Positions 34,303-43,714 of a stretch of DNA of 64,000 bases are shown piece after piece. Below the pieces are notes generated by a model, which did not search any database, had not been told where the DNA came from, and was given only the letters and a program-made list of their open reading frames with translations. The DNA is taken from contig JADKAW010000005.1 of assembly GCA_016719055.1 (NCBI GenBank), forward strand, positions 62,001-126,000, in the 5' to 3' direction. The DNA is from Candidatus Rhodoferax mariagerensis. Lineage in GTDB: Bacteria; Pseudomonadota; Gammaproteobacteria; Burkholderiales; Burkholderiaceae_C. Position 1 is the stretch's first letter; the number at the start of each line of letters is the position of its first letter. The position numbers and the translations under genes are program-made.

Positions 34303-35348
34303 GCAAGCCCACGCGTGCCCTGCGGGTCGGGCTGTTTGTGGTGTTGGGCCTGGCACTGTTGGTGGTGGCGATTGCTTACGTGCTGGGTGGCAAGTTATTC
34401 ACCAGCCACGAGCCGATCCGGATGCGTTTCAGTGGCTCGGTCTATGGCTTGCAGGTCGGCTCGCCGGTGGTGTTTCGCGGCGTGGCGATTGGCAGCGTGA
34501 GCAGCATTGGCCTGGCGCTGAACGGGCGCAGCGGCCAGATCGAGATTCCGGTTGCCGCCCAACTCGACGCCGCCTTGGTCAGGCCCCTTGGGCTTGCAGC
34601 ACCTGCTGGCTCGGAAGCCAGCCCGGCCGTCAGCACTGTCCAACCCACGGCGCGGCAGACTTTGCAGCATCTGATTGGGCAAGGTTTAAGTGCCCGCCTG
34701 GCCACCCAGAGTTTGCTGACGGGTCAGCTGTATGTGGATCTGGATCTGCGCCCGGACCCAAGCCGCCTGCAGATCGCCAGCCCGCCCGAGGCTGTGCCCG
34801 ATGTGCCCACCCTGCCGACCACCCTGCAGGCGCTGCAAGCTCAGCTTGAAGGGATCGACCTGAAGGCCGCCCTGAAAGATGTGGCGGCCATCGCATCTGC
34901 CACGCGCGTTTTGCTGCAAGACCCGCAACTCAAAAGCGCGGTAGCCAATGCGGCGCAGCTCACCGCTGACTTGCGGGTATTGACGCAGTCGCTGCAGCGC
35001 GAGCTGGGACCGCTGTCCAAGGCCACACACAACACCCTGACCGATGCCCGCCAGGCAGCCACGGCACTCAGCGATGCCGCCACCCGCATCGCTCAGACCG
35101 CCAAGCATCTGGACGCGACTCTGGCGGCGGATTCGCCCTTGTTGCAATCATTCCAAAACAGCACCCGTGAGCTGGCTGCCACGGCCATCAGCCTGCGTGA
35201 AGCCACCGGCGAAGATGCCGAGCTGGTGCAAAACCTCAACCGTGCCACCCGCGAGGTGTCGCGCGCGGCTCGCCAGCTGAGCGAGTTGAGCCAGCTGATC
35301 GAGCGCCAGCCCGATCTCTTGTTACGCGGCAGAAAGGCCAATCCATGA
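34299..35348 (+). CDS. MCE-domain (MlaD-like) periplasmic lipid-transport protein
   Basis: A 349-residue protein with one N-terminal membrane anchor (~residues 9-31, VGLFVVLGLALLVVAIAYVL) and one MCE domain (SGSVYGLQVGSPVVFRGVAI). A long helical C-terminus with low-complexity Ala/Thr repeats follows. MCE proteins form hexameric rings that pass lipids between membranes. Here there is a single MCE domain and a tail longer than E. coli MlaD, nearer in layout to PqiB/YebT relatives. It overlaps the neighbours on both sides. Confidence 0.9.
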   Translation: MSKPTRALRVGLFVVLGLALLVVAIAYVLGGKLFTSHEPIRMRFSGSVYGLQVGSPVVFRGVAIGSVSSIGLALNGRSGQIEIPVAAQLDAALVRPLGLAAPAGSEASPAVSTVQPTARQTLQHLIGQGLSARLATQSLLTGQLYVDLDLRPDPSRLQIASPPEAVPDVPTLPTTLQALQAQLEGIDLKAALKDVAAIASATRVLLQDPQLKSAVANAAQLTADLRVLTQSLQRELGPLSKATHNTLTDARQAATALSDAATRIAQTAKHLDATLAADSPLLQSFQNSTRELAATAISLREATGEDAELVQNLNRATREVSRAARQLSELSQLIERQPDLLLRGRKANP

Positions 35349-35944
35349 AGTTTCTCTCAGCCCTGTCATTGTTGGTGTTGGCTCTTCTGGGAGGCTGCGC
35401 CAGCACGGTCACACCCCCTGTGCTGTATGTGCTCAGAGCCGAGCCGCCAGCGGGTCTGGCACCGCCGCCGCTGGCACGCAGCGCTGCGCCACCGTGGCAA
35501 CTGATGTCGCCAGTGCGGGTGCCCGACTATCTGGACCGCGAGGCCATGTTGCTTCCCAAAGGCCAAAACGGCTTGCAACCATCCACCCAGCAGCGCTGGG
35601 CCGAGTTGTTGTCGTCCAGTGTGCCGCGTGTGCTGGCGCAAGACCTTACCGCCCTGACAGGTGAGGGCCGTGTGTGGACTGGGCCGGCGCCGCGCGGTCT
35701 GGTGGTGCGCGGGCAGTTACGCGTCGAACTGCTGGCCTTTGATGTGAACGCGGCCGCCTCAGCTGTGACGCTCAAGGCCCGCTGGACCACCACACGCCCT
35801 GATGGCGCAACCCAACCGCTGGCCCAAGCGCACTCCGCGACCCTCAGCGCCCCGAGCTTGGGCCCCGATGCCGATCACCTGGTCAGTGCGCACCGGCTGG
35901 CCTTGTGGCAGCTGGCGCAGGCCATTGCCACCACACTGGACTAG
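35345..35944 (+). CDS. ABC-type transport auxiliary lipoprotein (PqiC-like)
   Basis: A 199-residue outer-membrane lipoprotein. The signal peptide MKFLSALSLLVLALLGGCAS has the lipobox LGGC. Family features are TPPVLYVLRAEPPAG near the start and RVPDYLDREAMLLPKGQNGL further on. These proteins, like PqiC, are thought to dock the MCE ring at the outer membrane. It is the last gene of the operon and starts within the end of the MCE gene (ATGA). Confidence 0.88.
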   Translation: MKFLSALSLLVLALLGGCASTVTPPVLYVLRAEPPAGLAPPPLARSAAPPWQLMSPVRVPDYLDREAMLLPKGQNGLQPSTQQRWAELLSSSVPRVLAQDLTALTGEGRVWTGPAPRGLVVRGQLRVELLAFDVNAAASAVTLKARWTTTRPDGATQPLAQAHSATLSAPSLGPDADHLVSAHRLALWQLAQAIATTLD

Positions 35945-36070
35945 CCATCTGAAAAAATGAAGTTCTTTTTGTAAGAAAACGCAAGCCACGGCGACTTATT
36001 GGTATCGTGTAGCTGTTTTTCACGGCTTCTTTGTCCACCCATACACCCAAGGGCTTTGGCCCCAACCGCG

Positions 36071-38263
36071 ATGAACCTTAAAAAATTCTTGCTTCTGGCG
36101 GCCATTGTGGGTGCGATTGCAGCCTTTGTGCTGTTGGACCTGGGCCGTTACCTGAGCCTGGATTACCTGAAACAAAGCCAGGTCGAGTTTGCGGAACTGT
36201 ACGCGCGCCGCCCGCTGATGGTGGTGGCGGTCTATTTCGCGGTGTATGTGCTGGTGGCGGCGCTGTCGTTTCCGGGTGCGGCGATTTTGACCTTGGCCGG
36301 CGGGGCCATTTTTGGCCTGGGCTGGGGCTTGCTGATCGTCTCGTTTGCCTCGACCGTGGGGGCCACACTGGCGTTTTTGACAGCGCGTTTCATCTTGCGC
36401 GACAGCATTGAGGCCAAGTTTGCCAATCGCCTGGCTGACATCAACAAAGGTATCGCCAAAGACGGCGCGTTTTACCTGTTCACCCTGCGGCTGGTGCCAC
36501 TGATTCCCTTTTTTGTCATCAACCTGGTGATGGGGCTGACGCAGATGCGGGTCTGGGTGTTTTACCTGGTCAGCCAGATCGGCATGTTGGCCGGCACCGC
36601 AGTGTTTGTGAACGCTGGCACCCAGTTGTCGCAAATCACCTCCTTGAAAGGGATTTTGAGCCCGGCGCTGATTGGCTCATTTGTGCTGCTGGGTGTGTTT
36701 CCGCTGCTGGCGCGCAAAATCGTGGAGGCGATCAAAAAGCGCCAGGTCTATGCGCGCTGGAAAGCGGTGCGCCCCAGCAAATTTGACCGCAACCTGGTGG
36801 TGATTGGCGGTGGCGCCGGTGGCCTGGTGTCGGCTTACATCGCCGCCGCAGTCAAAGCCAAGGTGACCCTGGTCGAAGCGCACAAAATGGGCGGTGATTG
36901 CCTGAACTACGGCTGTGTGCCGAGCAAGGCGCTGATCAAAAGTGCCAAACTGGCACATCAGATACAACACGCCGATCGCTACGGATTAAATAGCGACTCA
37001 TGCATAGAGGATAAGCGCCAGAGCCTGATTTCATTTAAAAAAGTGATGGCACGGGTACACGCGGTGATTGCCGCGATCGAACCACACGACAGTGTTGAGC
37101 GCTACACCAGCCTGGGGGTTGAGGTGCTGCAGGGTTACGCCAAGATCATCAACCCCTGGACGGTCGAGATCGCCCTGAACGGCGGTGGAAAACAAACCTT
37201 GACCACCCGCAACATCGTGATTGCCGCCGGTGCCCGCCCCTTTGTGCCACCGCTGCCAGGCTTGAGCGAGGTCGGGTATGTCACCAGCGACACCCTGTGG
37301 GACACCTTTGCCAAGCTGGAGGATGCACCCGCACGCCTGGTGGTGCTGGGCGGCGGGCCGATTGGCTGCGAGCTGGCGCAAAGTTTTGCCCGACTGGGTT
37401 CACAAGTCACCCAGGTGGAAATGGCCCCCCGCCTGATGCTGCGCGAAGACATCGAGGTCTCTGGCCTGGTGGCTGACGCGCTGCGGGCTGACGGGGTGCA
37501 GGTGTTAACCAGTCACAAGGCTTTGCGGGTTGAAAAGAAAACCTCATCCGCGACCGGCGGTGTGCTGGTGGTCGAACACGGCGGGGTTGAGTCGCGCATT
37601 GAATTTGACCAACTGCTGTGTGCGGTTGGCCGGGTGGCGCGACTGTCGGGCTACGGCCTGGACGAACTGGGCATCCCGACCCAGCGCACGGTCGAGATCA
37701 ACGACTACCTGCAAACCCTGTACCCCAATATTTACGCGGTGGGTGATGTGGCGGGACCGTTTCAGTTCACCCACACCGCTGCGCACCAGGCCTGGTATGC
37801 GGCTGTGAACGCCCTGTTTGGTGATTTCAAGACTTTCAAGGCCGACTATTCGGTGGTGCCCTGGGCGACCTTTACCGACCCCGAAGTGGCGCGGGTTGGC
37901 CTCAACGAGCAGGACGCGGCGGCCCAAGGCGTGGCCTTTGAGGTGACCCGTTACGGCATTGACGACCTGGATCGCGCCATTGCCGACAGCGAAGCGCATG
38001 GTTTTGTCAAGGTGCTGACGGTACCCGGCAAGGACCGCATTCTGGGCGTGACCATTGTGGGCACCCACGCCGGTGACCTGCTGGCCGAATATGTGCTGGC
38101 CATGAAACACGGCCTGGGTCTGAACAAGATCCTGGGCACCATCCACACCTACCCGACACTGTCTGAGGCCAACAAATACGCCGCCGGCGAGTGGAAACGC
38201 GCCCACCAGCCACACGCCGTGCTGGCCTGGGTGCGCAAGTACCATGACTGGAAACGAGGTTAA
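36071..38263 (+). CDS. TVP38/TMEM64 domain fused to a pyridine-nucleotide disulfide oxidoreductase
   Basis: A 730-residue fusion. Residues ~1-225 are a TVP38/TMEM64 (VTT/DedA-like) membrane domain (SFPGAAILTLAGGAIFGLGW, LRLVPLIPFFVINLVMGLTQ). From ~240 a class I flavin disulfide oxidoreductase follows: FAD motif LVVIGGGAGGLVSAYIAA, redox pair CLNYGC (C277, C282), NAD(P) motif LVVLGGGPIGCELAQSFARL, and C-terminal HTYPTLSE with H692 as the likely acid/base. It resembles mercuric reductase but lacks the HMA domain. Residues ~306-322 fall in a copy of the dispersed repeat. DUF547, ATP-grasp, YHS and FAD-SelD genes follow. The electron acceptor is unknown. Confidence 0.85.
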   Translation: MNLKKFLLLAAIVGAIAAFVLLDLGRYLSLDYLKQSQVEFAELYARRPLMVVAVYFAVYVLVAALSFPGAAILTLAGGAIFGLGWGLLIVSFASTVGATLAFLTARFILRDSIEAKFANRLADINKGIAKDGAFYLFTLRLVPLIPFFVINLVMGLTQMRVWVFYLVSQIGMLAGTAVFVNAGTQLSQITSLKGILSPALIGSFVLLGVFPLLARKIVEAIKKRQVYARWKAVRPSKFDRNLVVIGGGAGGLVSAYIAAAVKAKVTLVEAHKMGGDCLNYGCVPSKALIKSAKLAHQIQHADRYGLNSDSCIEDKRQSLISFKKVMARVHAVIAAIEPHDSVERYTSLGVEVLQGYAKIINPWTVEIALNGGGKQTLTTRNIVIAAGARPFVPPLPGLSEVGYVTSDTLWDTFAKLEDAPARLVVLGGGPIGCELAQSFARLGSQVTQVEMAPRLMLREDIEVSGLVADALRADGVQVLTSHKALRVEKKTSSATGGVLVVEHGGVESRIEFDQLLCAVGRVARLSGYGLDELGIPTQRTVEINDYLQTLYPNIYAVGDVAGPFQFTHTAAHQAWYAAVNALFGDFKTFKADYSVVPWATFTDPEVARVGLNEQDAAAQGVAFEVTRYGIDDLDRAIADSEAHGFVKVLTVPGKDRILGVTIVGTHAGDLLAEYVLAMKHGLGLNKILGTIHTYPTLSEANKYAAGEWKRAHQPHAVLAWVRKYHDWKRG
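36987..37035 (-). repeat. Dispersed repeat inside the oxidoreductase fusion (in frame)
   Basis: The plus strand AAATAGCGACTCATGC, then ATAAGCGCCAGAGCCTGATT, follows the minus-orientation repeat with mismatches. It is translated as NSDSCIEDKRQSLISF, a different frame of the repeat from that used in DUF547 and glcE. Confidence 0.5.
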
Positions 38264-38267
38264 AACC

Positions 38268-39143
38268 ATGAGCCTTCCCATGACCCACTCACCCTCTTCC
38301 ATGACCCCTCAGCAGCCATCACCCACGCGCCGCAAAGCTCTTCAATTCATAGCTGCTTGCGCTTGTACTGTAAGGGCTGGAGCCGCTTTTGCTCAAACAT
38401 CCGGGGTGGTTGACCACAGTTATGCCGCCTTCGATGCGCTGCTGAAAAAACACGTGCGCTGGTTGCCTGACAACAAACAATCCCGCGTGGACTACGCGGG
38501 CCTGGCCAGCCAGCGCCCGACGCTGCAAAAAATGTTGGCCGAGTGGTCGGCGCTGTCGCCCGCGCAGTTTGCGGCCTTCAGTCGCGAGCAACGCATGGCG
38601 TTTTTGATCAACGCCTACAACGGCTTCACGCTGGAGCTGATCCTGACGCGCTACCCCGATGTCAAGTCCATCAAAGACATCGGCACGCTGTTTCAGTCGC
38701 CCTGGAAAAACAAGTTCTTCAGCCTGCTGGGCGAGCCACGCCACCTGGACTGGATCGAACACGAGCAGCTGCGCCCCCTTTACAACGACCCCCGGGTCCA
38801 CGCCGCCGTCAACTGCGCCAGCATCGGCTGCCCGGCCTTGCGCCCTGAAGCCTTCACCGCCACCAAGCTGGAGGCGCAGCTGGCCGACGGCATGCAGCGC
38901 TTTATGGGCGACCGCAGCCGCAACCGCTTCAACACCAGCAGCGGCAAGGCCGAGGTCAGCGCCATCTTCAAGTGGTTCCGCGAAGACTTCGAAAAAGGCC
39001 ACCTCGGCTTTAAAAAGCTGGAAGACGTACTGGCTTTTTATGCCGATCAACTGGCCGACGATGCACCCAGCCGCGACAAACTGCGCGCTAAATCCGCAGA
39101 CATCAGTTTTTTGGATTACGACTGGACCCTGAACAAAACATGA
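38268..39143 (+). CDS. DUF547 protein with repeat-encoded signal peptide
   Basis: A 291-residue exported protein of the DUF547 family (SRVDYAGLASQRPTLQKMLA, FLINAYNGFTLELILTRYPD, HAAVNCASIGCPALRPEAFT). DUF547 has a cysteine-peptidase-like look, but no biochemical role is settled. The N-terminus has an RRK pair followed by a hydrophobic stretch and a probable cleavage site at AFAQ. This stretch (FIAACACTVRAGAAFA) is encoded by a clear copy of the dispersed repeat (38343-38396). I chose the ATG at 38268 (MSLPMTHS), four bases after the upstream stop. DUF547 genes often sit near TVP38 and oxidoreductase genes, as here. Confidence 0.82.
   Translation: MSLPMTHSPSSMTPQQPSPTRRKALQFIAACACTVRAGAAFAQTSGVVDHSYAAFDALLKKHVRWLPDNKQSRVDYAGLASQRPTLQKMLAEWSALSPAQFAAFSREQRMAFLINAYNGFTLELILTRYPDVKSIKDIGTLFQSPWKNKFFSLLGEPRHLDWIEHEQLRPLYNDPRVHAAVNCASIGCPALRPEAFTATKLEAQLADGMQRFMGDRSRNRFNTSSGKAEVSAIFKWFREDFEKGHLGFKKLEDVLAFYADQLADDAPSRDKLRAKSADISFLDYDWTLNKT
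38343..38396 (-). repeat. Dispersed repeat encoding the DUF547 signal peptide
   Basis: On the plus strand CAATTCATAGCTGCTTGCGC, then TTGTACTGTAAGGGCTGGAG, then CCGCTTTTGCTCAA, is a well-preserved minus-orientation copy. The host gene reads it as QFIAACACTVRAGAAFAQ. Confidence 0.8.
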
Positions 39144-39159
39144 TCGGTCAGCCCGGTAA

Positions 39160-40548
39160 ATGAGGACTCTGGTTTTATTCAACTACGACTGGGATCAGGT
39201 TGGCTTTGCGCGCAATGCCGCGTTTTACCCCTTTGACGAGGCGGGGTTTGATCTTTTCAGTTTCCCCAGCAATGCCCAGTTGGCCTGGTTTGACATGACG
39301 CGTTTTGTCAATCGGCTGGCCAAACAGGCCAAGCGGCGCGGCTGGACAGCAGTAGTCTCCAACCACGAGCAGTTTGGCGCATTGGCTGCCGCCCTGCTGG
39401 CCGAGCGCATGGGATGGGCAGGTACTTCAGTGGCGGCGGTGCTGGCTTGCCAACACAAGTTGTACGCCCGCCAAGTTTTGGCGCAGGTGTGCCCAAGCGC
39501 CAATTGCGAGTTTGCGCCTTTGAACACGGCCTATGGGGAGTCGATTCCGCCGGGTTTGTCTTACCCGGCCTTTGTGAAACCGGTCAAGGCGGCGTTTTCG
39601 GTGCTGGCGCGCACTGTGAACAACCGTGATGAACTGCAAACCCACACCCGTTTTGGCTGGTGGGAGCTGTGGGTGATTCGCCACCTCGTGGAGCCTTTCG
39701 AGCGGATTGTCCGTGCCCGCCTGCCCCAGGCCGGCAGCGCCCACAAGCTGCTGCTGGAGCAACCCATGCCAGGTGCGCAGTACAACCTGGACGGCTTTGT
39801 CTTCGATGGCGAGGTGCAGATGATTGGCGTGGTCGATGCGGTGCATTACCCCGGCACCCAGGCCTTCATGCGGTTTGAGTTTCCGGGTAGTCTGAGCCAG
39901 GTGCTGCAGCAACGGGCGCTGGACGTGGCGCGACAGTTTTTGAACGCTGTGGGTTTTACCCATGGGTTGTTCAACATGGAGTTTTTTTACGACGCTGCCA
40001 CCGACCGGCTCGGTGTGATCGAATTCAACCCGCGCATGGCATCGCAGTTTTCTGACCTGTATTTGCGGGTGCTGGGCATTGATCTGCACCACATGGCGCT
40101 GGCGCTGGCGCACAACATCGACCCCGTCAGCTTGCCCTGGCGCGCGCCAACGGCAGGTTCAGCGGCCAGTTTTGTTTACCGCAGCTTCCAGCCTGAGGCG
40201 CACATCCTGCAGCCCACACCCGCCCAGCAATCCGCGCTGCAGCTGGCGTTTGCCGACGCGTTGTTGTTTTGTTTTCCCAAGGGGGCCAGTGAAATCGCCC
40301 GCGATTTCAAGTGGTTGGGCAGTTATCGCTATGGGATTGTTCACCTGGCAGCAGCCGATGCCCGACAACTGCGCCTAGACTGTGAAGCGGCCAGCGCCTT
40401 GCTGGGTTGGCCGGCACCTTATGCGGACCATCCGAACGCAGAGCCTGGCAAGGCTGCCCCGTCGAACTTGGCCGACGCGCCCAAGGCCCCTGCCCCTGTG
40501 CCCCCCAAGCGCGTTGCGGTAGGCGTGCCTGAATTGGCAGAACAATGA
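39160..40548 (+). CDS. ATP-grasp domain protein, unknown ligase
   Basis: A 462-residue cytoplasmic protein with an ATP-grasp fold. The lid and nucleotide-binding parts include SYPAFVKPVKAAFSVLARTV, HKLLLEQPMPGAQYNLDGFV and GLFNMEFFYDAATDRLGVIE followed by FNPRMASQF (metal-binding E and N). ATP-grasp enzymes join a carboxylate to an amine or thiol through an acyl phosphate. The substrates cannot be predicted. The C-terminal ~60 residues are proline/alanine-rich and probably disordered. It lies 16 bases after the DUF547 gene, and its place near FAD-SelD suggests, without proof, a small-molecule pathway. Confidence 0.75.
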   Translation: MRTLVLFNYDWDQVGFARNAAFYPFDEAGFDLFSFPSNAQLAWFDMTRFVNRLAKQAKRRGWTAVVSNHEQFGALAAALLAERMGWAGTSVAAVLACQHKLYARQVLAQVCPSANCEFAPLNTAYGESIPPGLSYPAFVKPVKAAFSVLARTVNNRDELQTHTRFGWWELWVIRHLVEPFERIVRARLPQAGSAHKLLLEQPMPGAQYNLDGFVFDGEVQMIGVVDAVHYPGTQAFMRFEFPGSLSQVLQQRALDVARQFLNAVGFTHGLFNMEFFYDAATDRLGVIEFNPRMASQFSDLYLRVLGIDLHHMALALAHNIDPVSLPWRAPTAGSAASFVYRSFQPEAHILQPTPAQQSALQLAFADALLFCFPKGASEIARDFKWLGSYRYGIVHLAAADARQLRLDCEAASALLGWPAPYADHPNAEPGKAAPSNLADAPKAPAPVPPKRVAVGVPELAEQ

Positions 40549-40582
40549 TGCCGCTTTTTTTTGATTCAACCGGAGACTCCTC

Positions 40583-41194
40583 ATGACCTATTCATCCCTA
40601 TCGGTTACCCGCCGCACCGTTGCACCGTTGCTGGTGTCTTTCACACTGGCGCTCTCAGGCTGCGGTGCCATGCTGGCGCAAAACCCGTCGGGCAGTTACA
40701 AGCCCGTCAACGCCGTGGCCGACAACCCGGAGGCCCGACTGATGCTCAAGGGTGCCGACGTCACGGCTTATTTCACCCAGGGCAAGTATGTGCAAGGTGA
40801 TGCCCGGTACCGCAGCAATTACGAGGGGGTTGATTTCCGTTTTGCCAGCGCCCAGGCCAAAGCTTTGTTTGACAAGGCCCCCACCCAATACCTGCCGCAA
40901 TATGGCGGCTACTGCGCCAATGGCGTGGTTTACGGCATTCCGTGGGGCGGCGATGCCGACACCTGGACCCTGCTCAACGGCAAGCTTTATATCTTCGGCG
41001 GCCAAGGCTCCAAAGACGCTTTTTTGCTTGACGAAAAACAAAACCTAGCCCTGGCCGACAAATACTGGGCAGAAGAAGTACAGGGCAGCAATAGCTTTTT
41101 GCAACGCAGCAAACGCATGATTTTTCGGGTGCCCCATTACAAAAGCGGCGAAGAGTTGGCCAAAATGGTCGCGGCGGGCAAGTCCAAACCCTGA
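40583..41194 (+). CDS. YHS-domain lipoprotein-like exported protein
   Basis: A 203-residue protein with an N-terminal signal and a lipobox-like LSGCG at residues ~25-29, so it may be lipid-anchored. The core resembles the YHS family (LKGADVTAYFTQGKYVQGDA, FRFASAQAKALFDKAPTQYL, PQYGGYCANGVVYG). YHS domains are often metal-associated; here the cysteine in GGYCANGV is kept. GGAGA before the ATG supports the start. It belongs to the same-strand run from 36071 to 45258. Confidence 0.8.
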   Translation: MTYSSLSVTRRTVAPLLVSFTLALSGCGAMLAQNPSGSYKPVNAVADNPEARLMLKGADVTAYFTQGKYVQGDARYRSNYEGVDFRFASAQAKALFDKAPTQYLPQYGGYCANGVVYGIPWGGDADTWTLLNGKLYIFGGQGSKDAFLLDEKQNLALADKYWAEEVQGSNSFLQRSKRMIFRVPHYKSGEELAKMVAAGKSKP

Positions 41195-41230
41195 GCCGCT
41201 GGCAGGCTCATGAAGCGGATTTTGTATATA

Positions 41231-41279
41231 AAAATGGCCTCTAGCCCATATAAAATAAGCGTAACCAGCTATCAAAATT
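41231..41279 (+). repeat. Dispersed ~50 bp repeat, intergenic copy
   Basis: AAAATGGCCTCTAGCCCATA, then TAAAATAAGCGTAACCAGCT, then ATCAAAATT, is close to consensus in plus orientation. It fills part of the 235-base gap between the YHS and FAD-SelD genes; I see no other feature there. Confidence 0.75.
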
Positions 41280-41429
41280 GATTCAGAAAACTCCATTCAA
41301 CCAGCAGCGCCACGACAGTGCCGAGATGGCTCACCGCCAACCCGCACCCGGATGGGGCGCGAGTGGCGGCACTCAGGCTTCAGTGCCTGAAACGCCCGAT
41401 GGGTTGATACTTTTTGAGCCAGTTGACTG

Positions 41430-43712
41430 ATGCAAACCCCATCCACCCCGATTGCCAGGGACATCGTGCTGATTGGTGGCGGCCACAGCCATGTGGGCGT
41501 GCTCAAGCGCTGGGGTATGCAGCACGAACCCGGGGTGCGCCTGACCGTGATCTGTACCGATGTCCACACCCCATATTCGGGTATGTTGCCCGGCTACATC
41601 TCTGGCCATTACAGCTATGACGACGTGCATATCGACCTGGCCCGTCTGGCGGTATTTGCCGGTGCCCGCTTGTACTGCGACGAGGTCACCGGCATTGACC
41701 GCGCGGCGCAAAAAGTGCTGTGTCGCAACCGCCCGCCAGTGCCCTATGATTTTTTGTCGATCAACATCGGTTCGACCCCGCGCCTGACTGGTGTGGCGGG
41801 GGCCGCTGCCCATGCCACCCCGGTCAAGCCAATTACCCGCTTCAACGCCCGCTGGCTGGCGCTGCTGGCGCGCGTGCAGCAGCACACCCAAGGCCTGTTA
41901 CGGGTGGCGGTGGTCGGCGCCGGTGCCGGTGGTGTGAAGTTGATTTTGTCCATGCAGTACCGCCTGCGCCAGGAGCTGCAAAGTCGCGGACAAAACCCGG
42001 ATTTGCTGGAATTTCACATCTTGAGCTCGGCTGATTGCGTGCTGCCCACGCACAACGCCAGGGTGCGGCACAAATTTGCCAGCGTGCTGGCCGAACGCGG
42101 TGTGCAGGTGCATTTGAACAGCAACGTTGTCCAGGTGCAGCCCGGACAACTGCTGTGTGCCAATGGCGCGGCAGTGGCGGCCGATGAAATCATGTGGGTC
42201 ACGCAAGCCGGTGGTGCGCCTTGGCTGCAGTCCACCGGGCTGGCGCTCAATGATGGCGGCTTCATCCGGGTCAACGAACAATTGCAAAGCGTGAGTGACG
42301 CGCGCATTTTTGCTGCGGGCGACATTGTGGCCATGGACCAGCATCCGCTTGAGAAAGCCGGTGTGTTTGCTGTGCGCATGGGGCCACCGCTGGCCGACAA
42401 CTTGCGCCTGAGTGTGCAGGGCCGGGCGCTTAAAACCTATCGCCCGCAGTCAAGCTGGCTGGCCCTGATCAGCACGGGCGACAAATATGCAGTGGCTTCG
42501 CGCGGGGGCTTGGGTTTTTGGGGGGCCTGGGTCTGGCGCTGGAAGGACCAGATTGATCGCGGCTTCATGCGCAAATTCGCCGAATTGCCCACCATGCAGG
42601 CTCAGCCCCAGGCGACCCCTTTGTCGCAACTGGCTTTGACGGCCGACGAGTCGTGGCAAGCCACTGCAGCACTGTCCATGCGCTGCGGCGGCTGTGGGGC
42701 CAAAGTTGGGACCACTGTGTTGTCAAGCGCGCTCGCTCAGTTACAGGTAATGCAATGTCCGGACGTTTTAATTGGCCTGCACGACCCCGACGATGCCGCT
42801 GTGGTGTGGGTGCCTCCTGGCAAGGCGATGGTGCATTCGGTGGACTTTTTCCGGGCCTTTGTGGACGACCCCTACCTGTTTGGCAAGGTGGCGGCCAACC
42901 ATGCGCTGGGCGATATTTTTGCCATGGGTGCCGAGCCACAGTCGGCCACCGCCATTGCGACTGTGCCACCGGGCCTGGAGGCCAAGGTCGAAGACCTGCT
43001 GTTTCAGATGATGAGCGGTGCGGTGGAAGTCCTCAACGAGGCCGGTTGTGCCCTGGTGGGTGGCCACACGGGCGAGGGGTCTGAGCTGGCGCTGGGCTTT
43101 GCCGTCAATGGCTTGCTCGACGAGAGCCTGGTCGGCGTCACACGCAAAGGCGGTATGCACCCCGGCGATGTGCTGATTTTGACCAAGCCGATCGGCACCG
43201 GCACACTGTTTGCCGCCCACGCCCGGCTGGCGGCCAAAGGGCGGTGGATTGACGCGGCGCTGCAGTCGATGGTGCTGTCGAACCGGCTGGGTGCGCAATG
43301 TCTGCGCGAATTTGGTGCCACGGCGTGTACTGACCTGACGGGCTTTGGCTTGCTGGGTCATTTGGTCGAGATGATCAAGCCCTCGGGTGTCGATGCCGAG
43401 CTGGCGCTGTCGAACCTGCCCTTGCTGGAGGGTGCGCTGGAGACCGTGGCGGCTGGCATCGTCAGTTCTTTGCAACCGGCCAATGTGCGCCTGCTCCGGG
43501 CGCTGCGGAATCAGGAGCAATTTGTTAACCATCCGCGCTACCCGCTGATTTTTGATCCGCAAACCGCCGGCGGGCTGCTGGCCAGCGTGCCCTCGGCGCA
43601 GGCCGATGCGTGTGTTGCGGCCTTGCAGGCGCTGGGCTACGCCCACGCTGCCATCATCGGGCGCATCCTGGCGCAAGGCGACGCGCCAGAGCCCATCGTT
43701 TTGTTGCCTTGA
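41430..43712 (+). CDS. selD: FAD/NAD-binding protein fused to selenide, water dikinase (SelD)
   Basis: A 760-residue fusion. Residues ~1-375 form an NDH-2-like flavin oxidoreductase (IVLIGGGHSHVGVLKRWGMQ, SDARIFAAGDIVAM). From ~415 a SelD domain makes selenophosphate from selenide and ATP: RCGGCGAKVG with C419 and C422 at the usual Cys/Sec position, VHSVDFFRAFVDDPYLFGKV, and GGHTGEGSELALGF. No Sec codon (TGA) is needed. The pair is a known fusion; the flavin part may feed reduced selenium to SelD. No selA, selB or selU is in the window, so its user is unseen. The patatin gene follows directly. Confidence 0.88.
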   Translation: MQTPSTPIARDIVLIGGGHSHVGVLKRWGMQHEPGVRLTVICTDVHTPYSGMLPGYISGHYSYDDVHIDLARLAVFAGARLYCDEVTGIDRAAQKVLCRNRPPVPYDFLSINIGSTPRLTGVAGAAAHATPVKPITRFNARWLALLARVQQHTQGLLRVAVVGAGAGGVKLILSMQYRLRQELQSRGQNPDLLEFHILSSADCVLPTHNARVRHKFASVLAERGVQVHLNSNVVQVQPGQLLCANGAAVAADEIMWVTQAGGAPWLQSTGLALNDGGFIRVNEQLQSVSDARIFAAGDIVAMDQHPLEKAGVFAVRMGPPLADNLRLSVQGRALKTYRPQSSWLALISTGDKYAVASRGGLGFWGAWVWRWKDQIDRGFMRKFAELPTMQAQPQATPLSQLALTADESWQATAALSMRCGGCGAKVGTTVLSSALAQLQVMQCPDVLIGLHDPDDAAVVWVPPGKAMVHSVDFFRAFVDDPYLFGKVAANHALGDIFAMGAEPQSATAIATVPPGLEAKVEDLLFQMMSGAVEVLNEAGCALVGGHTGEGSELALGFAVNGLLDESLVGVTRKGGMHPGDVLILTKPIGTGTLFAAHARLAAKGRWIDAALQSMVLSNRLGAQCLREFGATACTDLTGFGLLGHLVEMIKPSGVDAELALSNLPLLEGALETVAAGIVSSLQPANVRLLRALRNQEQFVNHPRYPLIFDPQTAGGLLASVPSAQADACVAALQALGYAHAAIIGRILAQGDAPEPIVLLP

Positions 43713-43714
43713 CC

